Source: Pseudobdellovibrionaceae bacterium
Lineage (GTDB): Bacteria; Bdellovibrionota; Bdellovibrionia; Bdellovibrionales; Bdellovibrionaceae
DNA length: 64,000 nt
Direction of reading: 5' to 3'
NCBI GenBank assembly: GCA_016719575.1
Contig: JADJYV010000013.1
Span: 372,001 to 436,000, forward strand
Under the pieces are notes generated by a model that worked only from the letters and a program-made list of their open reading frames with translations, was not told where the DNA came from and searched no databases. Position 1 is the stretch's first letter. Every line of letters begins with the position of its first letter. The position numbers and the translations under genes are program-made. Of the stretch, positions 43,308-51,115 are shown one piece after another.

Positions 43308-43835
43308 TCAGGTCATAGTCAGTTTTTCGGAGGGTAATTTTTTAATGGCGTCGGAAGTTGCAAGAATGCCTTGTTTGATGGCGTTTCGAATGAGTCCCAT
43401 TCCGCCGAGTTCGCCTGCGATATAGAGACCTGAAACATTGGTTTCGTAATTGGCGTTCAGGCGCGGGATTTCCATGCCCCGAGTTTTTGTTCCAAAGACA
43501 AGTTTAATAGCATCAAAGGGACAAGCGCGTTCGCACTCCCCATGGCCTACGCATTTTGTTGGACTGACCAAGACAGCCTTGTGATTGACGAGTTTTAAGA
43601 TGTCGCCTTCAGGGCAGACCGTGGTGCAGGAGCCGCATCCCGCGCAGAGGCCAGGGTCGATTTCGGGGTGTAGCGAGAGGGGCTCATTCAAGCCACTTTT
43701 CTCGGCCTTTTTTATGAGCTTTTTTGCTTCGATTTGTTGTCGCTCGCGGCGATTCATGACAAATAGTGAGTAAAGGCCAACCAGAGCCATAAAAGTAAGA
43801 ACGATATTATCCACGACAAAATTCAACAGACGCAT
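43308..43835 (-). CDS. membrane-anchored ferredoxin part of FAD/NAD oxidoreductase (frame 1 of a broken gene)
   Basis: A short N-terminal membrane anchor (VLTFMALVGLYSLFVM) leads to two iron-sulfur sites: CAGCGSCTTVC (Cys64, 67, 70, 74) followed by P, and CVGHGECERACP, where the second Cys is His98. The following GLYIAGELGGMGLIRNAIKQ is a segment typical of ferredoxin-FAD fusion proteins. The frame stops at 43308. Adding one A to the A5 run at ~43330 fuses it to the FAD domain as SEKTDYDLIIVG. So frames 1-3 are one ~445-residue protein. Confidence 0.75.
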   Translation of the reverse strand: MRLLNFVVDNIVLTFMALVGLYSLFVMNRRERQQIEAKKLIKKAEKSGLNEPLSLHPEIDPGLCAGCGSCTTVCPEGDILKLVNHKAVLVSPTKCVGHGECERACPFDAIKLVFGTKTRGMEIPRLNANYETNVSGLYIAGELGGMGLIRNAIKQGILATSDAIKKLPSEKLTMT

Positions 43836-43944
43836 GGGAACCTCTAGCTTCCATTATCCGGAGCTTGAGGCAAAATTCCAATTCTCTGTTGTTCGATCTA
43901 GACTCAAAATATCATCTGACAAAAGTCGAGAGTCATTTTGTCTG

Positions 43945-46125
43945 TTACTTACAAACAGGTCGTCCGCCCTTTTGATCACTCCAAGAGCCACCATTACGGT
44001 GACACTGGACGCAGTCGCTAGGCGCCATTGGCGGGACGCAGTTGAGGTTGTGCTTAGTCCCGCTTAGAGCCTCATTGCTGTGGCATGGGAGGCAGGATTG
44101 GATTGCTGCTGACGCATTAACAGTTGTCGTTGTTCCATTGAAAGTAACGGTGCTTGGAAGCTTATGATTGAATGTGCCAGTGCCAACCCAGGCTTTTGTA
44201 TCCAAATAACCAGCTCCATTATTTGCGGCAGCCTTAACAGCGGCCGCATTGTGGCAGCCAAGGCAGACATTCATCGTATAGGTGACGGTCGAGGTTCCGG
44301 CAGTTCCGGCGGTGTTGCTTGTGAATTTATGCGCGAAGGTAATAACTTTAGAGTACTTACCAAGGTCACCGCTGTTGATGACGGTGTTGGGCATTCCAAT
44401 TGGAGCTACGGTAGACCCTCCAGCCGTATGACAGTTCACGCAGGTATTTGCCGTCGAAGCGAGGAACGCAGCTGTGTGCGGGCCTCCAGAGCTTGCTCCG
44501 AGCCAATTGCCGGCACCCTTTGTTCCAGTGCCCGGGTAGTTATGGCAAGCACTGCAGTCTTGAGTGCCGATCGTTGCGTGATTCATTCCACCAACCACAA
44601 CAGCAGGTTTGATATTCATATGACAATTGTCACATCGACCTGTGGTGCTGTTGAGGGTAAGGGTTGCAACCTTTAAGTGAAATTGAGCGGATTTCCAGTT
44701 TGTTCCACCAGGGCCAACCTGAGTGTGGCAGGTTTTACAGTCTTTGCCTGCAACATTTATCTCCTGGTGAGTGATCTGAGCAAAAGTATTTGCCGGAGCG
44801 ACACTCGAAGTTGTCTTTGTATCAGAGAAGGTGAGGCCGGCAGGGAGGTCGTTGTTTGTTCCCGCAACAGTCCCTCCGCCATTTGTCAAACCATGACAGT
44901 CTTGGCAGGTTGCTGGATTTGTAACAGCGGTGTGGAAGCGAGTGGTTTTTTGCCAAGCTCGCGGAGTGGTGTTTTGATCATTCAAGTGACAGGTTGCGCA
45001 CTCTGTGCCGACGGTCGCTGACTTGTGGCTCATGTGCTGAGTATCAATCGAGCTAACCGTGACTGTTGCAGGTTTTTGTCCGGAGTGGCAGTCGACACAC
45101 GAGGTAGGAGCCGTGCTGATTTTGCCGTGATAAATTCCGCCAGCCCAGTTGGTTGTCGCTGGAGCTGCGGCTTGAGCAGAGCTCGGAAGGGCATGGCAGG
45201 CCAAACAATCTTGCACAGCGAAGTTAGAAGCATGCGACATTTTGTTGACGAGAGTTTTTGGCATTACTTGATAATGGCAACTTGTGCAGTTGGTAGCCGT
45301 TTTTGCTCCGATTCTAAAGTGGAACCGACCATCGGCAAAGGTCACTCCGGGCTGGGTATGACAAGTAACACAATCAAAATTGCTAGCAGCAGTTCCGCCT
45401 CCAGACAGAGGAGAGGCGTGGTCCATTGGTTTTAAAGTAGAGCCTACAATATCGATGGGGAGAGTGGCTGTATGGCAATCGCGGCAGCTTGTTGGTTGAG
45501 CTAAGCCTTTCGCTGTGAGTGAGGCATGGTACTTTCCTCCAGCGTAAACTCCGGTGGCGGCTTGACTATGGCAGGCCGCACAGTCGTTAGTAATAGCCGC
45601 TGGAACTTGAAGTGACGTGTGCAGCATTTGCTTTTGTAAGACTTGATTTTGCGTAGAAGTAGAAATAACCCGCGTGCCTGAATAAGCCAGACGAGTTGAA
45701 CTGACAGTCAAAGTCGAGGCACCAACTAGCCCGGTCGGTACCGACTCTCCACCAGCCCAATTCGCTAAACTTGTGAATATATTTTTAGTGAGAGTTTGTT
45801 TGTGGCAACCAATACAATCGCCAGTTCCGCTCTTGGCATGGTCGAAACCGTTTACAATCGCGACCGGACGTTGACTGCTATGGCACGAAGAACAAGACGT
45901 CAGCGTACTGGCATGAACGAAGAGCCCACCCTTCCAATCGGTTTTGGCTTTAAATTGAGTTGTTGAGGAGTGACAGGTTACGCAATCAAGAGGGCTGCCG
46001 TGGGTTGTGTAATCAAATGGAGTGTTGAGATTGAGTCCAACGAAGCCAGCGGTCGAGTTGGGCCGCGAACTCGTGACAGGAGACGCAGGTGCCTGGCTTG
46101 CCCATCGCCGCATGGAAAAGGCCAC
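43945..46125 (-). CDS. multihaem c-type cytochrome, C-terminal part, 18 CxxCH motifs (frameshifted)
   Basis: The frame contains 18 CxxCH motifs, spaced irregularly between Ser/Thr/Gly-rich segments. It has no signal peptide. Its first real module (CVTCHSSTTQF ... SCSSCHSSQRPVAIVNGFDH) repeats the first module of the upstream frame (CVSCHTP ... CVSCHSSQRPTTIVNGFNH), so the protein has an internal duplication. The first ~18 residues (MAFSMRRWASQAPASPVT) are out of frame. A 1- or 2-base indel near 46070 joins it to the 46013-47290 frame as one ~1100-residue, 28-haem protein. Confidence 0.85.
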   Translation of the reverse strand: MAFSMRRWASQAPASPVTSSRPNSTAGFVGLNLNTPFDYTTHGSPLDCVTCHSSTTQFKAKTDWKGGLFVHASTLTSCSSCHSSQRPVAIVNGFDHAKSGTGDCIGCHKQTLTKNIFTSLANWAGGESVPTGLVGASTLTVSSTRLAYSGTRVISTSTQNQVLQKQMLHTSLQVPAAITNDCAACHSQAATGVYAGGKYHASLTAKGLAQPTSCRDCHTATLPIDIVGSTLKPMDHASPLSGGGTAASNFDCVTCHTQPGVTFADGRFHFRIGAKTATNCTSCHYQVMPKTLVNKMSHASNFAVQDCLACHALPSSAQAAAPATTNWAGGIYHGKISTAPTSCVDCHSGQKPATVTVSSIDTQHMSHKSATVGTECATCHLNDQNTTPRAWQKTTRFHTAVTNPATCQDCHGLTNGGGTVAGTNNDLPAGLTFSDTKTTSSVAPANTFAQITHQEINVAGKDCKTCHTQVGPGGTNWKSAQFHLKVATLTLNSTTGRCDNCHMNIKPAVVVGGMNHATIGTQDCSACHNYPGTGTKGAGNWLGASSGGPHTAAFLASTANTCVNCHTAGGSTVAPIGMPNTVINSGDLGKYSKVITFAHKFTSNTAGTAGTSTVTYTMNVCLGCHNAAAVKAAANNGAGYLDTKAWVGTGTFNHKLPSTVTFNGTTTTVNASAAIQSCLPCHSNEALSGTKHNLNCVPPMAPSDCVQCHRNGGSWSDQKGGRPVCK

Positions 46126-47290
46126 CTGCCCAGGCTGTTTGATTGGTGTGGCAGGTAATACAGTCGCCGTCTCCGCCTAAATTTGTGTGATCAAATTTTG
46201 TTGTGCCGGCGCCAGCAACGACTGGGACGGGCCCACTGGGGCGACTGTTGGCGTGGCAATCAATGCAAGAACTTGGCTGGGTTAAGCCCGCCGCAACTAG
46301 GGATTGGTGATAAATCGTAGACTTCCATGCGGTGCCTGGTTGTTTGTGGCAAGTGGCACAGTCGCTATTTATGATGGCGGTCGCCGTAGCAACATAGTTG
46401 CCTGCGGCATTTTTTGACCAAACTACGGCATCGTGTTTCATTACCTTGGATTGTGGATTTCTAGTGACATCTGCGTGGCCAACAAAACCAACGGGTCTTA
46501 CCGCACTGTTATGGCAATCGCTACAAGAGGTTGGTTGTCCCAGATTGGCAGCACTTAAAGAGGGATGAAATTCTCCGGGTAAATAGACGCCCTCGTTAGC
46601 CCCGGCATGACATAAAACACACCTGCCTAAATCGTTGGGATTAAGCTGGGTTGTTTTGTGATTCATTGCCATATGGTAGGCTTGATTTTGATCTTCGAGG
46701 GATTGGATCGAGGTTCCCATGTAGGTTGGAATTTGCGCGACGAGGCTTATATCTTGAGAGGGGTCCCAAACCAAAGTGGCTGGAATGCTGGCCCCGCCGC
46801 TCCAATCTGAGATATTGCTAAAACTGCTTTTGAGAGCTGATTGATGGCAAGAAAAACACTCACCAGTTCCACTTGTTGCGTGGTTGAAACCATTTACAAT
46901 GGTCGTGGGGCGTTGACTGCTATGGCAGCTTACACAGGCGGTTAAAAGCGGAGAGTGAACGTAATTTCCACCGGCCCAGTCAGCGCGAGTTCGGGCGCGG
47001 GCTTGGGGGGTGTGGCAGGAGACACAATCGGTCCCTGAGGCATGTGAAAAATAATCAAAGGGTCTATTAGCATCAAGTCCAATAAAACCAACTGTCGTAT
47101 TGGGACGGGAGAGTTCATGGCAGGTAGAGCAAGAGGTCTCTTGGCCAGTGTGCATAAATGAAACGCTGGCGTAGTCAGCATTCTCAACACCTGGTCTGAC
47201 GACACCGCAGTTTTGAAAAATGAAGAGCAACGCAGGCAGGGCAGCAATAGGCCAGATTTTGGATATGATTTTGGTAAAATGGAATCGCAC
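46013..47290 (-). CDS. multihaem c-type cytochrome lipoprotein, N-terminal part, 10 CxxCH motifs
   Basis: The N-terminus is a lipoprotein signal (IAALPALLFIFQNC, Cys28) with the F-Q-N-C lipobox. Ten CxxCH motifs follow. After the last (TCVSCHE) the frame leaves the module pattern and ends 19 residues later (WLRWTQSQHSI). The parallel place in the first module reads CHELSRPNTTVGFIGL; in the +1 frame the sequence continues SRPNSTAGFVGLNLNTPFDY, showing the break precisely. The protein is probably anchored by lipid to the outer membrane, and could be a surface or periplasmic-side electron carrier. Confidence 0.85.
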   Translation of the reverse strand: MRFHFTKIISKIWPIAALPALLFIFQNCGVVRPGVENADYASVSFMHTGQETSCSTCHELSRPNTTVGFIGLDANRPFDYFSHASGTDCVSCHTPQARARTRADWAGGNYVHSPLLTACVSCHSSQRPTTIVNGFNHATSGTGECFSCHQSALKSSFSNISDWSGGASIPATLVWDPSQDISLVAQIPTYMGTSIQSLEDQNQAYHMAMNHKTTQLNPNDLGRCVLCHAGANEGVYLPGEFHPSLSAANLGQPTSCSDCHNSAVRPVGFVGHADVTRNPQSKVMKHDAVVWSKNAAGNYVATATAIINSDCATCHKQPGTAWKSTIYHQSLVAAGLTQPSSCIDCHANSRPSGPVPVVAGAGTTKFDHTNLGGDGDCITCHTNQTAWAGGLFHAAMGKPGTCVSCHEFAAQLDRWLRWTQSQHSI

Positions 47291-47410
47291 GAGTTCTTGA
47301 TCCCCCCAAGAATTAGAATAAAAGGCGGACTCAAATTTTTCTATAAATATGCGGGTTTTTTGTATTAATACTAAAATGGTCCAGCATGTTGTCTCACATT
47401 GGGATGGTTT

Positions 47411-48034
47411 TTAGTTGCCGCCAGAAGTGAGAATTGTTGTGACTGAAGGCGGGGACCACATTAATACTAGTCCAACATCGTAACCCTCAGAAAAGCTATT
47501 TCCGCCCAGCGAGTTTTCTTTTTTTAACGGATTGGCTTTATACCAAGCATGAAGACCAAGGACGAGGCTACTACTGACGGGAAATTCGATCCCCGCCCCT
47601 ATTCCAATGACATTATTTTTTAAACTTAGAGAATCAACACTTGTTGTAAGGGTTTGAGTGTTTTCGCCGTATCCTATTCCTAAAAACAACATGGGGTTCA
47701 CATAGGCTTTTAAGCCAACGAGGCTATCGCTATTTGCCAACTCGTTGCCATCGGTTGACGGAGATTTTAAGTTGTTTTTTGAAATGGAACCAAAGGCGCG
47801 AAGCTCACTGTAGCTTTCAGAAAGCAGCCGTACGTCGATAAGGCCAGAATATCCTACTCCTCGATAATTGGCAAAAGTGGCATCTTGATTTAAGAGCCGA
47901 TATTCTGCATTGGAAATCATAAAACCGATAGTAAATGCTCCTCGTTCTCTGCGGATACTTTCGCCCAACGCCTTGGCATTGGTCTGGAGAGGTGCTGCAA
48001 AAAAAAGTGCAAAAAATAAAAAAGCTATTCTCAT
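47411..48034 (-). CDS. small outer-membrane beta-barrel protein
   Basis: A signal peptide (LFFALFFAAPLQTNA) is followed by ~185 residues with alternating-strand pattern (TIGFMISNAEYRLL, ELRAFGSISKNN, LFLGIGYGENTQTL, LVLGLHAWYKANP, YDVGLVLMWSP), consistent with an eight-stranded barrel of the OmpW/OmpX size class. It overlaps the preceding lipoprotein frame by 4 bases (ATGA). Function unknown. Association with the propeller lipoprotein and cytochrome operon is by position only. Confidence 0.65.
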   Translation of the reverse strand: MRIAFLFFALFFAAPLQTNAKALGESIRRERGAFTIGFMISNAEYRLLNQDATFANYRGVGYSGLIDVRLLSESYSELRAFGSISKNNLKSPSTDGNELANSDSLVGLKAYVNPMLFLGIGYGENTQTLTTSVDSLSLKNNVIGIGAGIEFPVSSSLVLGLHAWYKANPLKKENSLGGNSFSEGYDVGLVLMWSPPSVTTILTSGGN

Positions 48035-48282
48035 TCAAGCACCAAAATCGAAGTGACATTTTGACTGAGTACCTGAGTGCTAATTAAGGGAACTGAGGTG
48101 GCGCGAGTTGCTGAGCCGGTTCCGCTCCAATAAAGTTTTTCCACAGTGTCAGTTCCTGAACTCGAGACATAAATATAACCGTTACTATCGGTCGTGATTG
48201 TTCGCGGCGTGCTGATAAATGTTGAGTTTTGATAAAATGAGTGTTGCGCCGGTGCCATCAAGATTGAGGGCATAGATGGCAT
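48031..48282 (-). CDS. beta-propeller lipoprotein, C-terminal fragment (frameshifted)
   Basis: In-frame reading gives STFISTPRTITTDSNGYIYV followed by SSSGTDTVEKLYWSGTGS, a further propeller blade that continues the upstream frame. Removing one A from the AAAA run at ~48228 (minus-strand coding) joins the two frames as LSNSTFISTPRTITTDSNG. The first ~16 residues from the start codon are out of frame. It ends in an ATGA overlap with the barrel gene. Confidence 0.7.
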   Translation of the reverse strand: MPSMPSILMAPAQHSFYQNSTFISTPRTITTDSNGYIYVSSSGTDTVEKLYWSGTGSATRATSVPLISTQVLSQNVTSILVLE

Positions 48283-48973
48283 GCGAGGTTGCTTGGGTAA
48301 TAATTAATTTGCCTGTTGTTGCGTGGTAGGCAACGCCGGAGGGGGTTCCCGCAGAAAGAGCCGCGCCGGTGGTAAAGTGCGAAACACAGTTTCCATCTTT
48401 GTCGTAGATCGACAGGCGTCCCGCGGCAGCCGAGCTGATGACGGCAACTTGTTCTGTGCTTGGTATGAATGCAATTCCATAGGGCGTGGCGAGGGCGCAG
48501 GCTCCCACGGTGGCCGCAGCAAAGGGTGATCGAACTCCTGTATTAGAGTCGAACTTGTCAATAGCAGGTGAAGCCGCACTTTTGACGACATACACGGAGC
48601 CATCAACTGTCGAACGCGCAATATTTTTGAGAGTGAAAGAGGGGAGTCCGCTGGTGTTAAGGACGGTCGAAACATCGGTTGTCAGATCAAGTTTTTCCAG
48701 ACGATTCGAGCCATTGACAGTGTAGATAAGCTTATCTGGAGATTGAAAGGCAACTCCAGTGGGGAAGTCAGTTCCGTTATTGTAATAATCATGAAGTATA
48801 CTATGCAATTCGCCATTGGGCTTAAAAAGACTCATGATCCCTGGCCCGGTTGCGGGATCGGTTGCAACCGTGGTGACCACGATATACCCGCGGTAGTCTG
48901 TCCCTAAAATATCCAGAGCCTTTTGACCACTGCAAGAAAGTATGAATGTACAAAGCCACAGAAGCTTTTTCAT
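48185..48973 (-). CDS. beta-propeller (NHL/SMP-like) lipoprotein, main part
   Basis: A short lipoprotein signal (MKKLLWLCTFILSCSGQ) is followed by repeated blades containing GVAFQSPDKLIYTVNGSNRL, IARSTVDGSVYVVKS, PYGIAFIPSTEQVAVISSA and SGVAYHATTGKLIITQATSH. The pattern resembles six-bladed NHL/SMP-30-like propellers. No catalytic residues are obvious, so binding is more likely than catalysis. The last ~13 residues are out of frame. The gene is the first of the lipoprotein-barrel pair. Confidence 0.7.
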   Translation of the reverse strand: MKKLLWLCTFILSCSGQKALDILGTDYRGYIVVTTVATDPATGPGIMSLFKPNGELHSILHDYYNNGTDFPTGVAFQSPDKLIYTVNGSNRLEKLDLTTDVSTVLNTSGLPSFTLKNIARSTVDGSVYVVKSAASPAIDKFDSNTGVRSPFAAATVGACALATPYGIAFIPSTEQVAVISSAAAGRLSIYDKDGNCVSHFTTGAALSAGTPSGVAYHATTGKLIITQATSHAIYALNLDGTGATLILSKLNIYQHAANNHDR

Positions 48974-49128
48974 TTGCTCTCTATCGGATATTTGGAAAAA
49001 AAAGCGAACGGACTAAGTTCTAGAATTCGCGATGTATTTGCAGGGCTTGTATTATTTTGAGACAAGTCGAGTCTAGAAGCCAAGCGCGATTCATCGTTAC
49101 CTTTAGGACTGAGGCAATGCTCAAATCG

Positions 49129-49158
49129 GACTTTTCCAAAGTTGACTTTGGAAAAGTC
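49129..49158. terminator. perfect 13-bp hairpin between divergent genes
   Basis: GACTTTTCCAAAG pairs perfectly with CTTTGGAAAAGTC around a TTGA loop. It lies between the divergent starts of the propeller gene and the ATPase remnant, 27 bases before the latter, and is followed by a short T stretch (GTTTTT). It could be a terminator or attenuator, or the end of an inserted segment. No target-site duplication was found. Confidence 0.45.
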
Positions 49159-49185
49159 TGATCATGTTTTTAGAAAGGGACGGCG

Positions 49186-49913
49186 ATGAAGCGATACCTA
49201 TATGGTCCTATCAAAAGTGATTTAGAAAAAAAAATGGTCTTTATTGGTGGTCCTCGTCAGGTGGGAAAGACCACTCTAAGCTTGTCGCTGCTGGGGCCAA
49301 ATACCAAAATAAATAGTTTGGCCTACCTTAATTGGGAATCTTTAGTTGACCGTGAGCAGATTCTTGGTCAAAAAATCCCTTCTCGCCAGAAGATTGTTGT
49401 TTTTGATAAAAATCGAAATGAAGTTAATTTTATTGTTACTGGCTCGGCCCGCTTAGATCACTTTTCGAAGGGGGGAGATTCTCTTCAGGGGCGCTATCAT
49501 TATTACCGTTTACACCCCTTTAGCTTGGGGAGATATTGAAGCATGCGAGCAAATCGGATGTTGATATGCTTTTTAAACTCGGCGGTTTTCCGGAGCCTTT
49601 TCTTTCGGGTTCTGAGAAAGACTTGCGTCGTTTGCAGATGGAGCGAAATCGACGTGTATTGTATGAAGATCTTAGAGACTTAGAAACAGTTAAGGATGTA
49701 TACCTAAAGTATACCAAGTACATATGGCAGATGATGATTATGGTAATGAATCCTCTACTGGTCGTCTATTGCCATTTGAAGTCTTTTGCCATGAGCTTGG
49801 ACTCGTTTAAGAAAGCTCTGAAAAGAAACCTTTTCCATTGGTCCCGCGTTTGCAAATGTGGTAAGGCTACGCCAGCGATACTAAATTCGCATATTTTTTT
49901 GGAGGATCCATGA
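49186..49913 (+). pseudogene. decayed AAA ATPase (AAA_14 / DUF4143 type)
   Basis: The Walker A motif is intact (FIGGPRQVGKTT), and TGSARLDHFSKGGDSLQGRY followed by HYYRLHPFSL is diagnostic of the family. About 15-20 residues between VVFDK and NEVNFIVTG are missing, which removes the Walker B acidic pair. The first frame stops at LGRY (49539). A second frame continues with LFKLGGFPEPFLSGSEKDLR and RRVLYEDLRDLE, then drifts. The DUF4143 part is not complete. Three lesions make a functional product very unlikely. Such ATPases are often mobile between genomes. Confidence 0.8.
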
Positions 49914-50370
49914 AATATTTTTGTACCCTGATTGTTGCCGCAGCGATTTTAAGTACACACAGTGGGTTTGCAGCAAGTCGAGCATGGCTAGGAGCAGAGT
50001 TTGGTGGCGTTGACAGCGTGTCTGGGAAGCCATGTTCTGTAAAAGTTGATCAAAATATCGACGAAAGTATATTTGGGGATACAATTACTGTGGTGACAAC
50101 TATAGGGACCGAAAGTGAAAGCTTTCGTCTGACAAACCGCCTATTTTTTGGTGGAAGCACTTATGGCAAGGGACTCTACCTGACAAGCGTTGAAAAGATG
50201 CACAAGGCGTCTTGGTGAGTTTTGTGGACGAGTTTTGGGTTGAGCTTTCTGTCGATGAATCTGGAGACCAGGCGCAATTTGAATCTCTCCATTTGGGGAC
50301 CACTCAGGGAGGTCTGATAATTCGATATCCTAAGGGGACACAGAATAAATGTGTGTTAAAAAAGATTTAA
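49910..50370 (+). CDS. secreted protein of unknown function (frameshifted)
   Basis: A signal peptide (TLIVAAAILSTHSGFA) precedes a mature domain with AWLGAEFGGVDSVSGKPCSV. The frame from 49910 stops at 50218. Adding one A to the GAAAAG run near 50193 continues it as VEKDAQGVLVSFVDEFWVEL to a stop at 50370, with two Cys in total. No family is recognised. The restored end overlaps the convergent gene by 15 bases. Confidence 0.6.
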
Positions 50371-50913
50371 ATGGAATGATCCAAAAGTAACGGGTAATTC
50401 ATCGGAGTAGCCGTTAGACACCGAGAACTCTTTGTTTGCAAGAACCGTCAGCTGGAGTTGGCGGTTTACAATGGCACTCTTTGGAATGTTGAATTCTATT
50501 GTTTGTCTTCCCGAATTAAAAAGCTGATCCAAATTGATTTGTGTTAAGAACGCGCGCTCGTCAGTCAGGATGTTTAGATGTGCATCGCGGAACTTTTCTT
50601 TGACATTGAGAAGAGAGCCGTCGGCACCAACAATTTTGTAGGAGGCTTGGCTGGGGTTTGAATCAACGCCCCACCGCGCGCCGTCACACTTTACCAGGGT
50701 TACTGCGATCTGAACTTGAACCATATTTTCGGTTGAGTGGTGGTTTAGTAATTCCATTTGAATGACTTTTGATGCTGTTTCAGTGACAGTTGTCGTGTGA
50801 CCGCAATAGGCTTTTCTACCATCATAAGACTTTACGAGCTTTGCTCCCGCGTGGCTGGTCGATGCAGATAGTAAGTACAGAGAGATAATCCAGCGAACAG
50901 AGGATTTTATCAT
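50356..50913 (-). CDS. secreted protein of unknown function
   Basis: A signal peptide (WIISLYLLSASTSHAG) precedes ~160 residues with a strand-rich pattern. Two Cys (Cys in AYCGHTT and in LVKCDGARW) may pair. No domain is recognised. The gene is intact and convergent with the frameshifted small secreted protein, overlapping its reconstructed end by 15 bases. Confidence 0.6.
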   Translation of the reverse strand: MIKSSVRWIISLYLLSASTSHAGAKLVKSYDGRKAYCGHTTTVTETASKVIQMELLNHHSTENMVQVQIAVTLVKCDGARWGVDSNPSQASYKIVGADGSLLNVKEKFRDAHLNILTDERAFLTQINLDQLFNSGRQTIEFNIPKSAIVNRQLQLTVLANKEFSVSNGYSDELPVTFGSFHLNLF

Positions 50914-51115
50914 AGATGGGCTCCTTGTGTCTAAGTGGGCGTATTATCACATAAATTATTAAATTGGTCAAAATTTGTGCCTTGGTTGGGGGCCGCTAAA
51001 GCGCCTTTCCTGAAAATTTTATCTCCGCTGTGATAGTCAGGCCAGGCACCTCGTGAGGGGTTGCTATGCCAAGTGAGTCATGCTACTCCAGTGCAGCACT
51101 TCTCAAGGAGGGCCC

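Noticed and set aside
43834..45435. Plus-strand ORFs opposite the multihaem cytochrome
   Set aside because: They mirror the CxxCH-rich gene, have no signals, and have no recognisable product.
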